From the NCBI RefSeq assembly GCF_030410485.1, contig NZ_JAUHHC010000002.1:806001-870000 (forward strand): a stretch of DNA of 64,000 bases. The letters are read 5' to 3'. Source of the stretch: Roseateles violae (GTDB lineage: Bacteria > Pseudomonadota > Gammaproteobacteria > Burkholderiales > Burkholderiaceae_C). Both the position numbers and the translations under genes were made by a program. The notes beneath the pieces were generated by a model that saw nothing but the letters and a program-made list of their open reading frames with translations, searched no databases and was not told the DNA's origin. Positions 30,180-38,442 of this stretch are shown in pieces; the first letter of the stretch is position 1; every line of letters starts with the position of its first letter.

Positions 30180-30249
30180 CTCCTCGAAGTGAGAGTTGAG
30201 CGACCGACGCATCGCTTTAAGTCAAGCGGGGGCAATACTACAAGGCAGT

Positions 30250-30882
30250 TCATCCATAGCGCCCTTTGGAGTTAGCCCCTGAACTATTAAGCATGGCTGG
30301 TACTTTGCCGACGGCTACGAACTCGTTGTACTTGAAGAAGCGGCCGAAAGATCGCGGCAGTGGAAAGGAGTAGCTGCGCTCGGGGCTAATCCCTAGCGCT
30401 GCCAAGCTGCGTGTCAATGCCTCGAAGTCCATGAACTGCACATGCGTTGCGTCGCTCGCGTAGCCAGCTTCCTGCGGGCAAATTAATACTACTTGGCCAC
30501 TCGGGCGAACGAACGGAAGATACTCGTTCAAAAGGGCGATACATTCGTCCTCATGCATGTGCTCAGCAACATGCGACAGCAAGAGGGAATCGAAGGTTCC
30601 GCATCGTGCATATGGTGATTCCATGAACTGGGCCGGTGTGAAGGCCCGATAGCCGCGAAGACGGCTGGTCTGAACGGATTGGTCGTTATGATCTACGCCG
30701 ACGCCGTTGCCATCGAGATTGCGCAAGTTTCTGCCGATGCCGCAGCCCAGATCCAGCACAAAGCCGAGCCGCAGGCGTTGGAGATTCCAGCGGTAGGGCA
30801 ACTGGACAGGTATGAGGCGTTTCCACCAAATGCCCTCCTTGCGTTGAAGTTCACGGGTATAGCTGACCGACTCGGTAGACAT
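30250..30882 (-). CDS. Class I SAM-dependent methyltransferase
   Basis: This 210-residue methyltransferase of the Methyltransf_11/23 type carries motif I as VLDLGCGIGRNLRNL, followed by GVDHNDQSV, and motif IV-like FDSLLLSHVAEHM. The reading frame continues to 31077, but ATG 30882 was chosen because GGGAGGG lies about 5 bases upstream and the extension shows no similarity. It probably methylates a sugar or lipid carrier of the glycan. The gene is clearly AT-richer than the locus average (33 of 60 G+C on the line at 30301, 29 of 60 at 30961) and is transcribed against both neighbours. Confidence 0.8.
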   Translation of the reverse strand: MSTESVSYTRELQRKEGIWWKRLIPVQLPYRWNLQRLRLGFVLDLGCGIGRNLRNLDGNGVGVDHNDQSVQTSRLRGYRAFTPAQFMESPYARCGTFDSLLLSHVAEHMHEDECIALLNEYLPFVRPSGQVVLICPQEAGYASDATHVQFMDFEALTRSLAALGISPERSYSFPLPRSFGRFFKYNEFVAVGKVPAMLNSSGANSKGRYG

Positions 30883-31055
30883 GCGCCCTCCCGGAGGTGC
30901 ATCGACATCGATGCGTTGACGAAGGATGTTCTGCGATCGGCGTGGAAGATGCAAGTCATTGAAGACTACGGATCTCTGCTCAACTAGCCGCATATTCGTG
31001 AAAATCGTCCGCCACGAATTGGTCGTGGCCGATCGTTTCTTCCATAAGGTAGATT

Positions 31056-31856
31056 TTGTCCAAGCCGCGCATTTCAATCGTCACGCCGTCCTTTAACCAG
31101 GCACCATTTATAGAGAACACGCTGCGCAGCGTGCTCGAGCAGCAGGGCGACTTCGAGCTCGAGTACCGCGTGCTCGATGGCGGCAGCACCGACGGCACAC
31201 TGGACATCCTGCGGCGCTACGAGGGGCGGCTGCACTGGAGCAGCGGTCCGGACAAGGGCCAGGTCGATGCGATCAACAAGGGCCTGCGAGCGGCCAGAGG
31301 CGACATCGTCGGCTGGGTCAACAGCGACGACGTGCTGGCGCCCGGTGCGCTGGCCAAGGTGGCGGCGGCCTTTGCGGCCCGGCCCGAGGCCGAATGGCTG
31401 CACGGGCGCTGCGAGATCATCGACGCCGACGATCGGCCGATCCGGCGCTGGATCAGCCGTTACAAGCATGCGCGAGCGCAGCGCCATTCGCTGGAGAACC
31501 TGCTGACCGAGAACTATGTCAGCCAGATGACGACGTTCTGGCGGCGCCGGGTCCACGGGGAGATTGGCTATCTGGACGAATCGCTGAAGCTGGCCTTCGA
31601 CTATGAGTTCTGGCTGCGCCTGGCCAAGCGCGGCGCGCCGATCTATCTAGAGGACCAACTGGCAAGCTTTCGCTGGTACGAGACCAGCAAGAGCGGCGCC
31701 CAGTACGACAGGCAGTTCGCCGAAGACATGGCGATCGCCGGCCGTCATCTGCCGGCCGGCCGTCGGGCCATCCTGCTCCGCAAGAAGCTGAAGAGCGCCG
31801 GCATCGTCCTCGTCTACCGCTCGCTCGGACTGTTCCGCCGCATGCGCGGCGCCTGA
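31056..31856 (+). CDS. Glycosyltransferase family 2, TTG start
   Basis: This 266-residue GT-A enzyme starts PRISIVTPSFNQAPFIENTL and has LDGGSTDGTLDIL and a DXD-like motif in VNSDDVLAPGAL. The start is TTG at 31056, with TAAGGTAG about 6 bases upstream. No ATG is available without losing the first beta strand. The first 60-70 bases have the AT-richer composition of the upstream pocket while the rest is GC-rich like the locus, so the composition breaks inside the gene. It ends 2 bp before the broken methyltransferase. Confidence 0.82.
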   Translation: MSKPRISIVTPSFNQAPFIENTLRSVLEQQGDFELEYRVLDGGSTDGTLDILRRYEGRLHWSSGPDKGQVDAINKGLRAARGDIVGWVNSDDVLAPGALAKVAAAFAARPEAEWLHGRCEIIDADDRPIRRWISRYKHARAQRHSLENLLTENYVSQMTTFWRRRVHGEIGYLDESLKLAFDYEFWLRLAKRGAPIYLEDQLASFRWYETSKSGAQYDRQFAEDMAIAGRHLPAGRRAILLRKKLKSAGIVLVYRSLGLFRRMRGA

Positions 31857-31858
31857 CC

Positions 31859-32565
31859 ATGAGCGACAGCCTGGCCGACGAGCGCTACAACGAGACGGCC
31901 AGGCATTTCGATCTGCAGACCTTGCCCGCGCTGCTGGGCCGCTTCATTCCGCCAGGACCGCTGGCCTATGGCGATTCGACTGCGGCGACGGTCCGCTGTT
32001 CGCGCTGCTCGACCGGCGTGGGCATATCGGCGTTGCCCGGCGGGTCTTCGCAATCGACCTCCAGCCCGATCGGCTGGCGCGCGTCAAACGGCGCTTCCCC
32101 ATGTGGAGACGATTGCCGGCCCAGCCGACGCCGTGCCCGGCATAGCCGACGGCGCGCTGGACTTCGTCGTCTCGGCGATGGTGATGGAGCATGTGCCCGA
32201 CGAAGCCGCCTACCTGGACGAGATCTCCCGCGTGCTGCGGCCCGGCGGCCTGGCCTACATCACGACCGTCTACAAGAAACGCTGGGCCTGGTACTTCCGT
32301 CGGCGCGATGGTGAGTGCGTGCTCGACGCCACCCATCTGCGCGAGTATCTGGATCTGCCCGCCTTCGACGAGTCGCTGATGGGCGGGCGGCGCTTCGGGC
32401 AGCTGCGCGCGAGCTGCAGCCGCTGTGGTTCCGCTTGCTCGATCCCCTGCTGTTCCGCCTGCCGGGCTGTGCGGCGGCACTGGGGCCGCGGCTGCTGTCG
32501 CTTGCCCGCTGCCGCGGGTCAGGATTCCCGGCTATTTCGGCCTCGAAGTGATCGAGCAGAAATAG
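31859..32565 (+). pseudogene. Class I SAM methyltransferase with four frameshifts
   Basis: Intact pieces of one methyltransferase are spread over three frames. The N-terminus MSDSLADERYNETARHFDLQ is in frame with the ATG. Near 31977 the frame shifts to DCGDGPLFALLDRRG (motif I) and FAIDLQPDRLARV. Near 32103 it shifts again to VETIAGPADAVPG, MVMEHVPDEAAYL and VLRPGGLAYITTV. Near 32408 it shifts to ELQPLWFRLLDPLLFRLPG, and near 32515 to RVRIPGYFGLEVIEQK, ending with TAG at 32563-32565. Each shift is explained by one missing base, giving an ancestral protein of about 235 residues. It follows the GT2 gene by 2 bp. Real decay and local sequencing deletions are both possible. Confidence 0.85.
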
Positions 32566-32575
32566 CGGGGACGGC

Positions 32576-33607
32576 TCAGTCCTGCGGCGGTGGCAGCTGC
32601 GCGGCGGGCGTGTGCCCCTGCAGCAGCCGGTTCCTGAGCCGGCGGCCGAGCTGGCGCGGCCGCCGCGGCACCGAGGCGATGTCGTGGCCAAGAAAGGCCA
32701 GCACGAACTGCAGCCCCATCAGCACCGGCAATGCGGCCAGCATGACGGTGCCGGCCGGCGTCGGGATGCCGCTGTGGGCCGATTGCACCCAGTGATAGAT
32801 GCCGAAGCCGCCACCCAGCATTAGCAGCAGCAGGCCGAGCGGCAGTTCCAGCGAGGCCAGCGATAGGTCGCGCAGATAGTAGTTGTAGAAAATTCGCTTC
32901 AGGCAGTTGCGCAGGTGCTTGAAGAGGAATTCGCCGACGATCTTCGAGATCTTCAGATTGCTCACCTCGTCGGCATAGCGTGCGTCCATCGGGACGTCGA
33001 CGACGACGGCCTTCAAGGTGCCGAGCCGGAACAGGATGTCGGTCTCGAAGAAATAGCGGTGGCTGATCTTGCCGAGCGGCAGCAGGCGCGCGACCTCGGC
33101 ATGGATGGCCGTGTAGCCGTTGGTCGGGTCGAACAGATTCCAGTAGCCGGTCGACAGCTTGGCCATCAACGACAGCACCGCATTGCCGACGAGGCGCATC
33201 GGCGGCATCGCGCGGATCTTCTCGAGATCGTAGAAGCGGTTGCCCTTGGCATAGTCGGCCTCGCCGGCCAGCAGCGGCGCGACGAACAAGGGAATCAGCG
33301 TCGGATCCATCTGCCCGTCGCCGTCGACCTTGACGATGATCTCGGCCCCGTCGGCGATCGCGGCCATATAGCCGGCCATCACCGCGCCGCCGACGCCTAG
33401 GTTCTCTGCATTGCGGAGGACGCGCACGCGGGGATCGCTGCAGTTGGCCGCGACATGGTCGCCCGACTGCTGCGGGCAGCGGTCGTCGACGACGTAGATA
33501 GCCGAGACCTCCGGCCCGATGGCGGCGATGACGCCGAGCACATGCTCGCGCACCTTGTAGCTCGGAATCACGACGGCGATCGCGGCGTCTTGCGGGTTGG
33601 CTTGCAT
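32576..33607 (-). CDS. Glycosyltransferase family 2 with C-terminal membrane segments (polyprenyl-phosphate glycosyltransferase-like)
   Basis: This 343-residue protein has a DPM/GtrB-like GT-A domain: IAVVIPSYKVREHVLGVIA, IYVVDDRCPQQSGD and VKVDGDGQMDPTLI with the DXD at about residue 95. Two hydrophobic segments follow at about 250-275 and 285-310, and a basic tail. Such enzymes usually load a sugar onto polyprenyl phosphate. It may therefore supply the donor for the GT-C transferase at 26.3-27.8 kb (inference). It converges on the broken methyltransferase and lies 33 bp downstream of the flippase gene on the same strand. Confidence 0.85.
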   Translation of the reverse strand: MQANPQDAAIAVVIPSYKVREHVLGVIAAIGPEVSAIYVVDDRCPQQSGDHVAANCSDPRVRVLRNAENLGVGGAVMAGYMAAIADGAEIIVKVDGDGQMDPTLIPLFVAPLLAGEADYAKGNRFYDLEKIRAMPPMRLVGNAVLSLMAKLSTGYWNLFDPTNGYTAIHAEVARLLPLGKISHRYFFETDILFRLGTLKAVVVDVPMDARYADEVSNLKISKIVGEFLFKHLRNCLKRIFYNYYLRDLSLASLELPLGLLLLMLGGGFGIYHWVQSAHSGIPTPAGTVMLAALPVLMGLQFVLAFLGHDIASVPRRPRQLGRRLRNRLLQGHTPAAQLPPPQD

Positions 33608-33640
33608 GGTGAATCGGGGCTGATGTTGAACGTCTCGAAT

Positions 33641-34933
33641 TCAGGGCGTCGCGGCATCGCGGCCGGCGGCGCGCTGCGGCCGCAGCACGCTGAGCCACAA
33701 CAGGGTCCAGACCAGCAGCAGTTGCAGCAGCAGCGTCGCCATCTGGTTGCCGACGATCAGATCCAGAGAAGAGGAGCGCAGCAGGTAGAGCAGCAGGCCC
33801 AGCAGCAGCGCGACCAGCGGGGCGGCGAGGCCGGCCCCGGCGCGCCAGGCGATCTGCGCATGCAGGCCCAGCGCCGTCAGCGAGAAGCACAGTGCCGCCG
33901 GTGCCAGCAGGCGCAGTTGTGGGGCGATGCCGCCGAAGCGCTCGCCGAAGAAGAGCGCGATCAAGGGCTCGGCGAAAGCTTCGATCAGCAGGGTCAGCAG
34001 GCCGCCGGTGCCGAGCACGGCCAGCGCCGCCATGGCCAGCGCCCGCGTCCGTTGCGGGCCCGGCGGCTTGGCTAGAAAGCGCGGGTAGGCCAGGGCCGTG
34101 ATTGGATAGGAGGCAAAGAAGACCAGCTTGGCGATCGTTGCGGCGGCGGCATAGTCGCCGCCGACGGCGGGGTTCAGGTACTGGATCAGCAACTGGTCGA
34201 GCGTGAACGGCGCGAAGCCGAGCACGAAGACCGCCATCGAACGCAGGTCCAGGCGCAGCGGAGCGTGGCCTACCGGCCGCTCGTCATCGCCCGAAGCGGC
34301 CCGTCGGCAGCCCAGATAGGCAAGCACGAAGATCAGCGCGTAATTGGCGGCGTAGCCGGCGATCGCGGCGCTGACACCGAGCCCCAGCAGCATCAGCGGC
34401 CAGCCCAGGCCGATGCGGGCCAGCGCTCCCCAGCAGGCCAGGCTGGCCTGCGACTGCACATTGCCGCTGCCGACCAGGGCGCCGGTGCTGGCGCTGCCGA
34501 ACACCATCAGCGCCAGCGTCAGCGCGCACAGGCCGATCTGCAGCGGCTCGATTTGGACATGCCGGCCGATCAGCAGGCCGGCGATGCCGAAGCCGAGCAT
34601 GCCAAGCAGCGCCATGCGCAGGCCGATCCGCAGCAGGTAGCGCAGTGTGTCGCGGTCCAGCCGCTGGCGGACGATCTGCGTCGCGGCGACCTGCAGCGAA
34701 CTGGCGAGGAAACCGCCAATCGTGATGACACCCAAAAGTGCATTGAAGACGCCGAATTCGGCCGCGGCCAAGCGCCGGCCGGCGATCAGCAGATAACAGT
34801 AGGACAATAAATTAGTTACTGCGAAAACGGTGAAGAAGCGTGCGGCTGTGGCTAACTGGAGTTTCCAGCGCGCGATCTTTGCACTCGAACGCAATGGGCG
34901 CGTAGTGAACATGGACATGACGTGCTGGATCAT
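33641..34933 (-). CDS. Second oligosaccharide flippase (Wzx-like, MOP superfamily)
   Basis: This 430-residue polytopic protein has about 12 helices, with the typical first pair FFTVFAVTNLLSYCYLLIAG and LAAAEFGVFNALLGVITIGG. It should translocate a lipid-linked oligosaccharide. Possible starts are ATG 34933, 34918 and 34912; the first is listed, but the shorter ones remove only a few non-conserved residues. The N-terminal coding part is AT-richer than the rest. It differs strongly from the flippase at 12.4 kb, so two export routes or a replaced module are possible. Confidence 0.82.
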   Translation of the reverse strand: MIQHVMSMFTTRPLRSSAKIARWKLQLATAARFFTVFAVTNLLSYCYLLIAGRRLAAAEFGVFNALLGVITIGGFLASSLQVAATQIVRQRLDRDTLRYLLRIGLRMALLGMLGFGIAGLLIGRHVQIEPLQIGLCALTLALMVFGSASTGALVGSGNVQSQASLACWGALARIGLGWPLMLLGLGVSAAIAGYAANYALIFVLAYLGCRRAASGDDERPVGHAPLRLDLRSMAVFVLGFAPFTLDQLLIQYLNPAVGGDYAAAATIAKLVFFASYPITALAYPRFLAKPPGPQRTRALAMAALAVLGTGGLLTLLIEAFAEPLIALFFGERFGGIAPQLRLLAPAALCFSLTALGLHAQIAWRAGAGLAAPLVALLLGLLLYLLRSSSLDLIVGNQMATLLLQLLLVWTLLWLSVLRPQRAAGRDAATP

Positions 34934-35110
34934 CCGCTCAGAGTCGACGAAAGAAATGGCCCGATATTCGAGGCGTTTGAAACCGTCGGGCGAGCCTATG
35001 CGGACGGCCGCAAGCGGAGAAACTGATGAGGGCCTGCGTTGTAGTGGGCAGAACAGCCGGCGTGGTCAGATGCGCCATCGGGAGCCCGATTGATTTGTAG
35101 AAAGGGCTGC

Positions 35111-36244
35111 TCATGGCGGCGTTTGCGTTGGCAGAGCGGGCACGGCCCGCTTTGCCAGGGAATGGGTCTTTCGAAAACCAAGTTTGTCGAGCATGTACTT
35201 CACGCGCCGGGCAATGGATTCCCGACCGAGGCCAAGCAGCCCGTGCCGCGTACGCGGGTTGTACGCGACGATGCCCCAGCGTTCACGACGCTCGGCCATC
35301 CAGGCGCGCTTGTAGTCGTCGTCGCCGATCAGATAGTCGATCTCGGCGATGCCATCGCGGTCGATCGCCTGCTCCATCAGCATGGCGGTCAGCAGGGTGC
35401 CGGGCGCATAGCTCTTGAAGTCCTCGTGATAGGCCAGCTTGTAGATGTCGGCCTTGCCGTTGGAGACGATCCAGATCTGGGCGGCGATCGGCTGCTCCGC
35501 GAGCCAGGCAACACCCAATCGCAGCCAGCCCCGCTCGGCACACATGCGGATCAGGCCGCGGACAAAGTTCGGGTAGGGCTCGTCGGTCTTCCAGCTGGCC
35601 CTGTAGACCTGTTCGTAGGCGGCGATGCCGGTTTCCAGCTCCGGGCCCTCGCAGATCAGCTGCAGCCGTCCGCCGGCGGCGGCGAACTTCTTGCCCATCC
35701 GCTTGATTGTGCTGCGCACGGCGCCCTCGCGCGTGGCCAGATAGGCGGCCCAGTCGGCGTCCACGCGCTGGAACCAGTTGCCGAAGCAGAAATACTCGTA
35801 GGCAAAGAAATGGGCCTGGCGCAGCCCTTCGAGCAGTAGCCGGTAGCCGCGCGATTGCGGGTCCATCGGGGAGAAGCGCAGCGAATCGAGCGGCGCGTGG
35901 CGCTTGCGCACGAGATCCAGCAGTTCCGCGACATCGGCCTCGCCGGCTGCATCACTGGCCAGCGGCTCGTAGATTGCCGTGTAGTAATTGCTCAGCGAAC
36001 TGGCCCGCCAGCCTTTCTTCGGGCGGCTGAGCAGCATCGGCAGCACCAGCCGTACCTGCCCCTGGCGTTGCAGCACATAGATGAACACCTGCGAGCGATC
36101 CGAGAAGACCGCATCGACCAGCGTTCGATACCAGTAGACGCCATGCTCGATGTAGCGCCGTTCCGCCTCGTCGAACAAGGCCCGTGCCGACGCCGGCAAC
36201 TCGTCCGGATGGTGGTAGGCGCTGATGGCCGCCGCTTGCGTCAT
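35111..36244 (-). CDS. GNAT/FemAB-like acyltransferase (CelD/BcsL-like), XrtA locus
   Basis: This 377-residue protein has a duplicated GNAT fold of the Acetyltransf_6/FemAB-like type. The second domain includes the region WLAEQPIAAQIWIVSNGKAD and then KLAYHEDFKSYAPGTLL, characteristic of this group. ATG 36244 overlaps the upstream hydrolase stop (ATGA), which decides the start over an in-frame ATG seven codons earlier. Such genes occur regularly beside XrtA hydrolases. They probably transfer an acyl or aminoacyl group onto a glycan amine; the substrate is not known. Confidence 0.8.
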   Translation of the reverse strand: MTQAAAISAYHHPDELPASARALFDEAERRYIEHGVYWYRTLVDAVFSDRSQVFIYVLQRQGQVRLVLPMLLSRPKKGWRASSLSNYYTAIYEPLASDAAGEADVAELLDLVRKRHAPLDSLRFSPMDPQSRGYRLLLEGLRQAHFFAYEYFCFGNWFQRVDADWAAYLATREGAVRSTIKRMGKKFAAAGGRLQLICEGPELETGIAAYEQVYRASWKTDEPYPNFVRGLIRMCAERGWLRLGVAWLAEQPIAAQIWIVSNGKADIYKLAYHEDFKSYAPGTLLTAMLMEQAIDRDGIAEIDYLIGDDDYKRAWMAERRERWGIVAYNPRTRHGLLGLGRESIARRVKYMLDKLGFRKTHSLAKRAVPALPTQTPP

Positions 36245-37098
36245 GTGCAAGCCTGCGCCAGCCACTGCAAGGTCAGTTCCTCCACCTGTCGCCTGGCGCT
36301 CGCATTCGAGAACGTGTGATCGACACCGGCCAGCTCATGCCGCCGCAGTGTCGGACGACTCAGGCATTGCCTCCAGGCCGGCGTGAGCGCATGGTCGACG
36401 AACTCCTTGGCGACATAGTCGTCCCCGCTCAGCAGCAGCAGCACTGGGCCGGCGAAGTCCTTCCAGGCCTCGAGCATCCGCTGCTGGTAGCTGCTGCCGG
36501 CCATCGTCCCGGTGTTGCTGCCACGGGCGAGGCGCAGATTGCCCAGCAGCTCGCGCAGCGCCTTCGTCGCGACGCCGCCGCGCAGGAACTTCAGCCAGAA
36601 ATCCTTCTGCAACAGACGCTGGCCGTAGTAGTGGCGGACCTGCGTGCGCGCCAGGCTCGCTTCCGAGCGGACCCAGGGATTGAGCAGGCACAGACCGGTG
36701 ACGCGAGGGTCGGCGCGCGCGTGCAGATAGAGCAGGGCAGCCGAGGCTCCGTCGCAAAGCCCCCATAGCGCAAGCCCGCGCAGCCCCGGCCCATCGGCCA
36801 GCAGCGCGTCGATCGCTGCCGCCACATCGGCATCGACGGCCTGGAAGTCCCGCTGCGGTCCTTCGCTGTCGCCCATGCCGCGATAGTCGAATCGCAGCAC
36901 GACATGGCCTGCCGCGGCCAGCGCACGGGCCAACAGCACGAATTGCCGATGGCTGCCGGCGCGGTACTGCGGCCCGCCGACGATGATGATCACGGCTTGC
37001 CCGGAACGCGGGCGGCCGGCTGGCGGTTCGCTGACTATGCCCTGCAGCGCTTGGCCAACGCAGCCGAAAGAAAGCACGCGTTCGGCATAGCCGCTCAT
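36241..37098 (-). CDS. Alpha/beta hydrolase 1, XrtA system-associated (TIGR03100 type)
   Basis: This 285-residue alpha/beta hydrolase fold protein has its nucleophile elbow as GLCDG, with C115 in place of the usual serine. The oxyanion-hole region is VGGPQYRAGSHR and the likely acid and base residues are in LLSGDDYVAKEF and GVDHTFSN. A cysteine nucleophile suggests a thioesterase- or dienelactone hydrolase-like activity, possibly releasing a group from the adjacent acyl carrier protein (inference). It overlaps the acyltransferase downstream and hydrolase 2 upstream by 4 bp each. Confidence 0.87.
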   Translation of the reverse strand: MSGYAERVLSFGCVGQALQGIVSEPPAGRPRSGQAVIIIVGGPQYRAGSHRQFVLLARALAAAGHVVLRFDYRGMGDSEGPQRDFQAVDADVAAAIDALLADGPGLRGLALWGLCDGASAALLYLHARADPRVTGLCLLNPWVRSEASLARTQVRHYYGQRLLQKDFWLKFLRGGVATKALRELLGNLRLARGSNTGTMAGSSYQQRMLEAWKDFAGPVLLLLSGDDYVAKEFVDHALTPAWRQCLSRPTLRRHELAGVDHTFSNASARRQVEELTLQWLAQACT

Positions 37099-37949
37099 GC
37101 CGGCTGCTCCACCCGCGTCTGCAACGCGGACGTGGTCGCGCTCAACAGGGCCGGCGCCTCCTCGATCTCGGTCGTCTGCCAGAAGGCTGGGCCCTTGATC
37201 AGGCGGGCGTCGAGCTGCCAGCCAGCATCGCGCCAGCGGGCCTGTGCCTGTTCAGCGACCGGGCTGAAGCGCGGCTCGGCCTGCGTCGACAGCTCCAGCC
37301 AGACCAGGCGGCCGTCGGGGGACGCCGGCGGCGGCAGCAGCTGGGCGCGCTCCAAGCCCTCGGCCAGGCGCGGTGCGAGGCGGTAGCCGGCGATCTCGAG
37401 GGCCGTGCCGGTCGCCAACTGCTGGCGTAGATCCTCCATCAGACCTTTGCCCGCACCGCTCATCATCTCGGCGGCCACGCGCATGCGCAGGAACTGCTGC
37501 AGCAACTGCTTGCCGCTCGTGGCGGGCTGCCAGAAGCAGAAGTTGACGGGCTCGTCGAGGCCATCCGTTGCTTCGACGGCCAGCAGGCAGCCGGCGCGCA
37601 GCCCCCACAGCCACGGCGGCGCGGCGGCATGGGCGGCATCGCGCTCGCGCAGCCAGCGGGAGGCCAGCCGCACATCGGCGACCCAGGCGGCCCAGCTGGC
37701 GTCGCCGAAATCGCCGCTGCTGTCCCCGCAGCCGAGCAGGTCGATCTGCAGGACGCTGAAACCCGCCGCGGCCAGTGCGCGCGATTGCAGCGCGGCCATG
37801 CGGCGCGATTTGTTCATCTCCTCGGCGAAGGGGTGAACATAGACGACGCGGCCGCGCGGGGCCGGGCCATGCGCGCGGTGGAACAGGCAGAAGCGCTGGT
37901 CACCGTCCGGGCCGACGGGCAGGAAGAAGGCTTCGGGGCGCGGCGTCAA
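37095..37949 (-). CDS. Alpha/beta hydrolase 2, XrtA system-associated (TIGR03101 type)
   Basis: This 284-residue protein has the alpha/beta hydrolase fold, with VVYVHPFAEEMNKSRRM and IDLLGCGDSSGDF near the N-terminus. The position of the nucleophile elbow reads WGLRAGC, so R118 stands where serine or cysteine is expected. Classical esterase activity is therefore unlikely unless another residue serves. It may be a non-catalytic partner of hydrolase 1, with which it overlaps by 4 bp. The ACP gene lies 22 bp upstream on the same strand. Confidence 0.85.
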   Translation of the reverse strand: MTPRPEAFFLPVGPDGDQRFCLFHRAHGPAPRGRVVYVHPFAEEMNKSRRMAALQSRALAAAGFSVLQIDLLGCGDSSGDFGDASWAAWVADVRLASRWLRERDAAHAAAPPWLWGLRAGCLLAVEATDGLDEPVNFCFWQPATSGKQLLQQFLRMRVAAEMMSGAGKGLMEDLRQQLATGTALEIAGYRLAPRLAEGLERAQLLPPPASPDGRLVWLELSTQAEPRFSPVAEQAQARWRDAGWQLDARLIKGPAFWQTTEIEEAPALLSATTSALQTRVEQPA

Positions 37950-37971
37950 GGTCGGCCAGCCGGGTGGGACG

Positions 37972-38223
37972 TCAGGCGGCCAGCTTGGCGGCCACGAAAT
38001 CGGTCAGCGAGCCGACGGTGGCGAAGGTCTCGCCGTCAATCTCGTCGTCGTCGACGGTGAGGCCCAGCTGTTCTTCCAGGCTGGTGATCAGGCTGACGAC
38101 GGCCATCGAGTCGAGTTCGGGAATGGCGCCCAGCAGATGGGTGGAGCGGTCGAACGCATTGGCGCGGCCATTCAGGCTCAGCACCTCGTCCAGGATTCGT
38201 AGCACTTGCTGTTGGGTGTCCAT
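37972..38223 (-). CDS. Acyl carrier protein, XrtA system-associated
   Basis: This 83-residue carrier protein has four predicted helices and the phosphopantetheine serine S39 in ELDSMAVVSL (DSM in place of the usual DSL). It should carry an acyl or aminoacyl group as a thioester on its 4'-phosphopantetheine arm. It is the first gene of the minus-strand unit ACP-hydrolase 2-hydrolase 1-GNAT. The acyl-CoA ligase is divergent from it, 219 bp away, and is the likely loading enzyme by context. Confidence 0.88.
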   Translation of the reverse strand: MDTQQQVLRILDEVLSLNGRANAFDRSTHLLGAIPELDSMAVVSLITSLEEQLGLTVDDDEIDGETFATVGSLTDFVAAKLAA

Positions 38224-38394
38224 GTGTCTTGGCTGTCTTGCGGGCGCGGGCGACAGGGCCTGCGCAACAGGGGCCGATCTTAGCCGCAGGGGCCTGGGCG
38301 ACCGGCCGCCACTTCCCCCTCAGATCGGTGTATTCCTGCATGGTTTACCCCGCTCGTTCCGGGTTGCCGCCGCAGCGGGGCAGCGCAGGGCCTG

Positions 38395-38403
38395 TGCGAT
38401 ACT
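38395..38403 (+). promoter_or_regulatory. Possible extended -10 promoter of the ligase-decarboxylase pair
   Basis: TGCGATACT resembles an extended -10 element (TGnTATAAT with four of six hexamer matches) 40 bases before the ligase start, within the 219 bp divergent region between ACP and ligase. No good -35 hexamer lies at the right distance. The call rests on this motif alone. Confidence 0.3.
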
Positions 38404-38442
38404 TTTTTCGATCAGCCCGCTTCCCTCCAAGGCCCCAAGAGC

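Noticed and set aside
30190..30240. Terminator after the GT2 gene at 30179 (CGCTT-N6-AAGCG)
   Set aside because: Stem is only 5 bp with no T-run on either strand.
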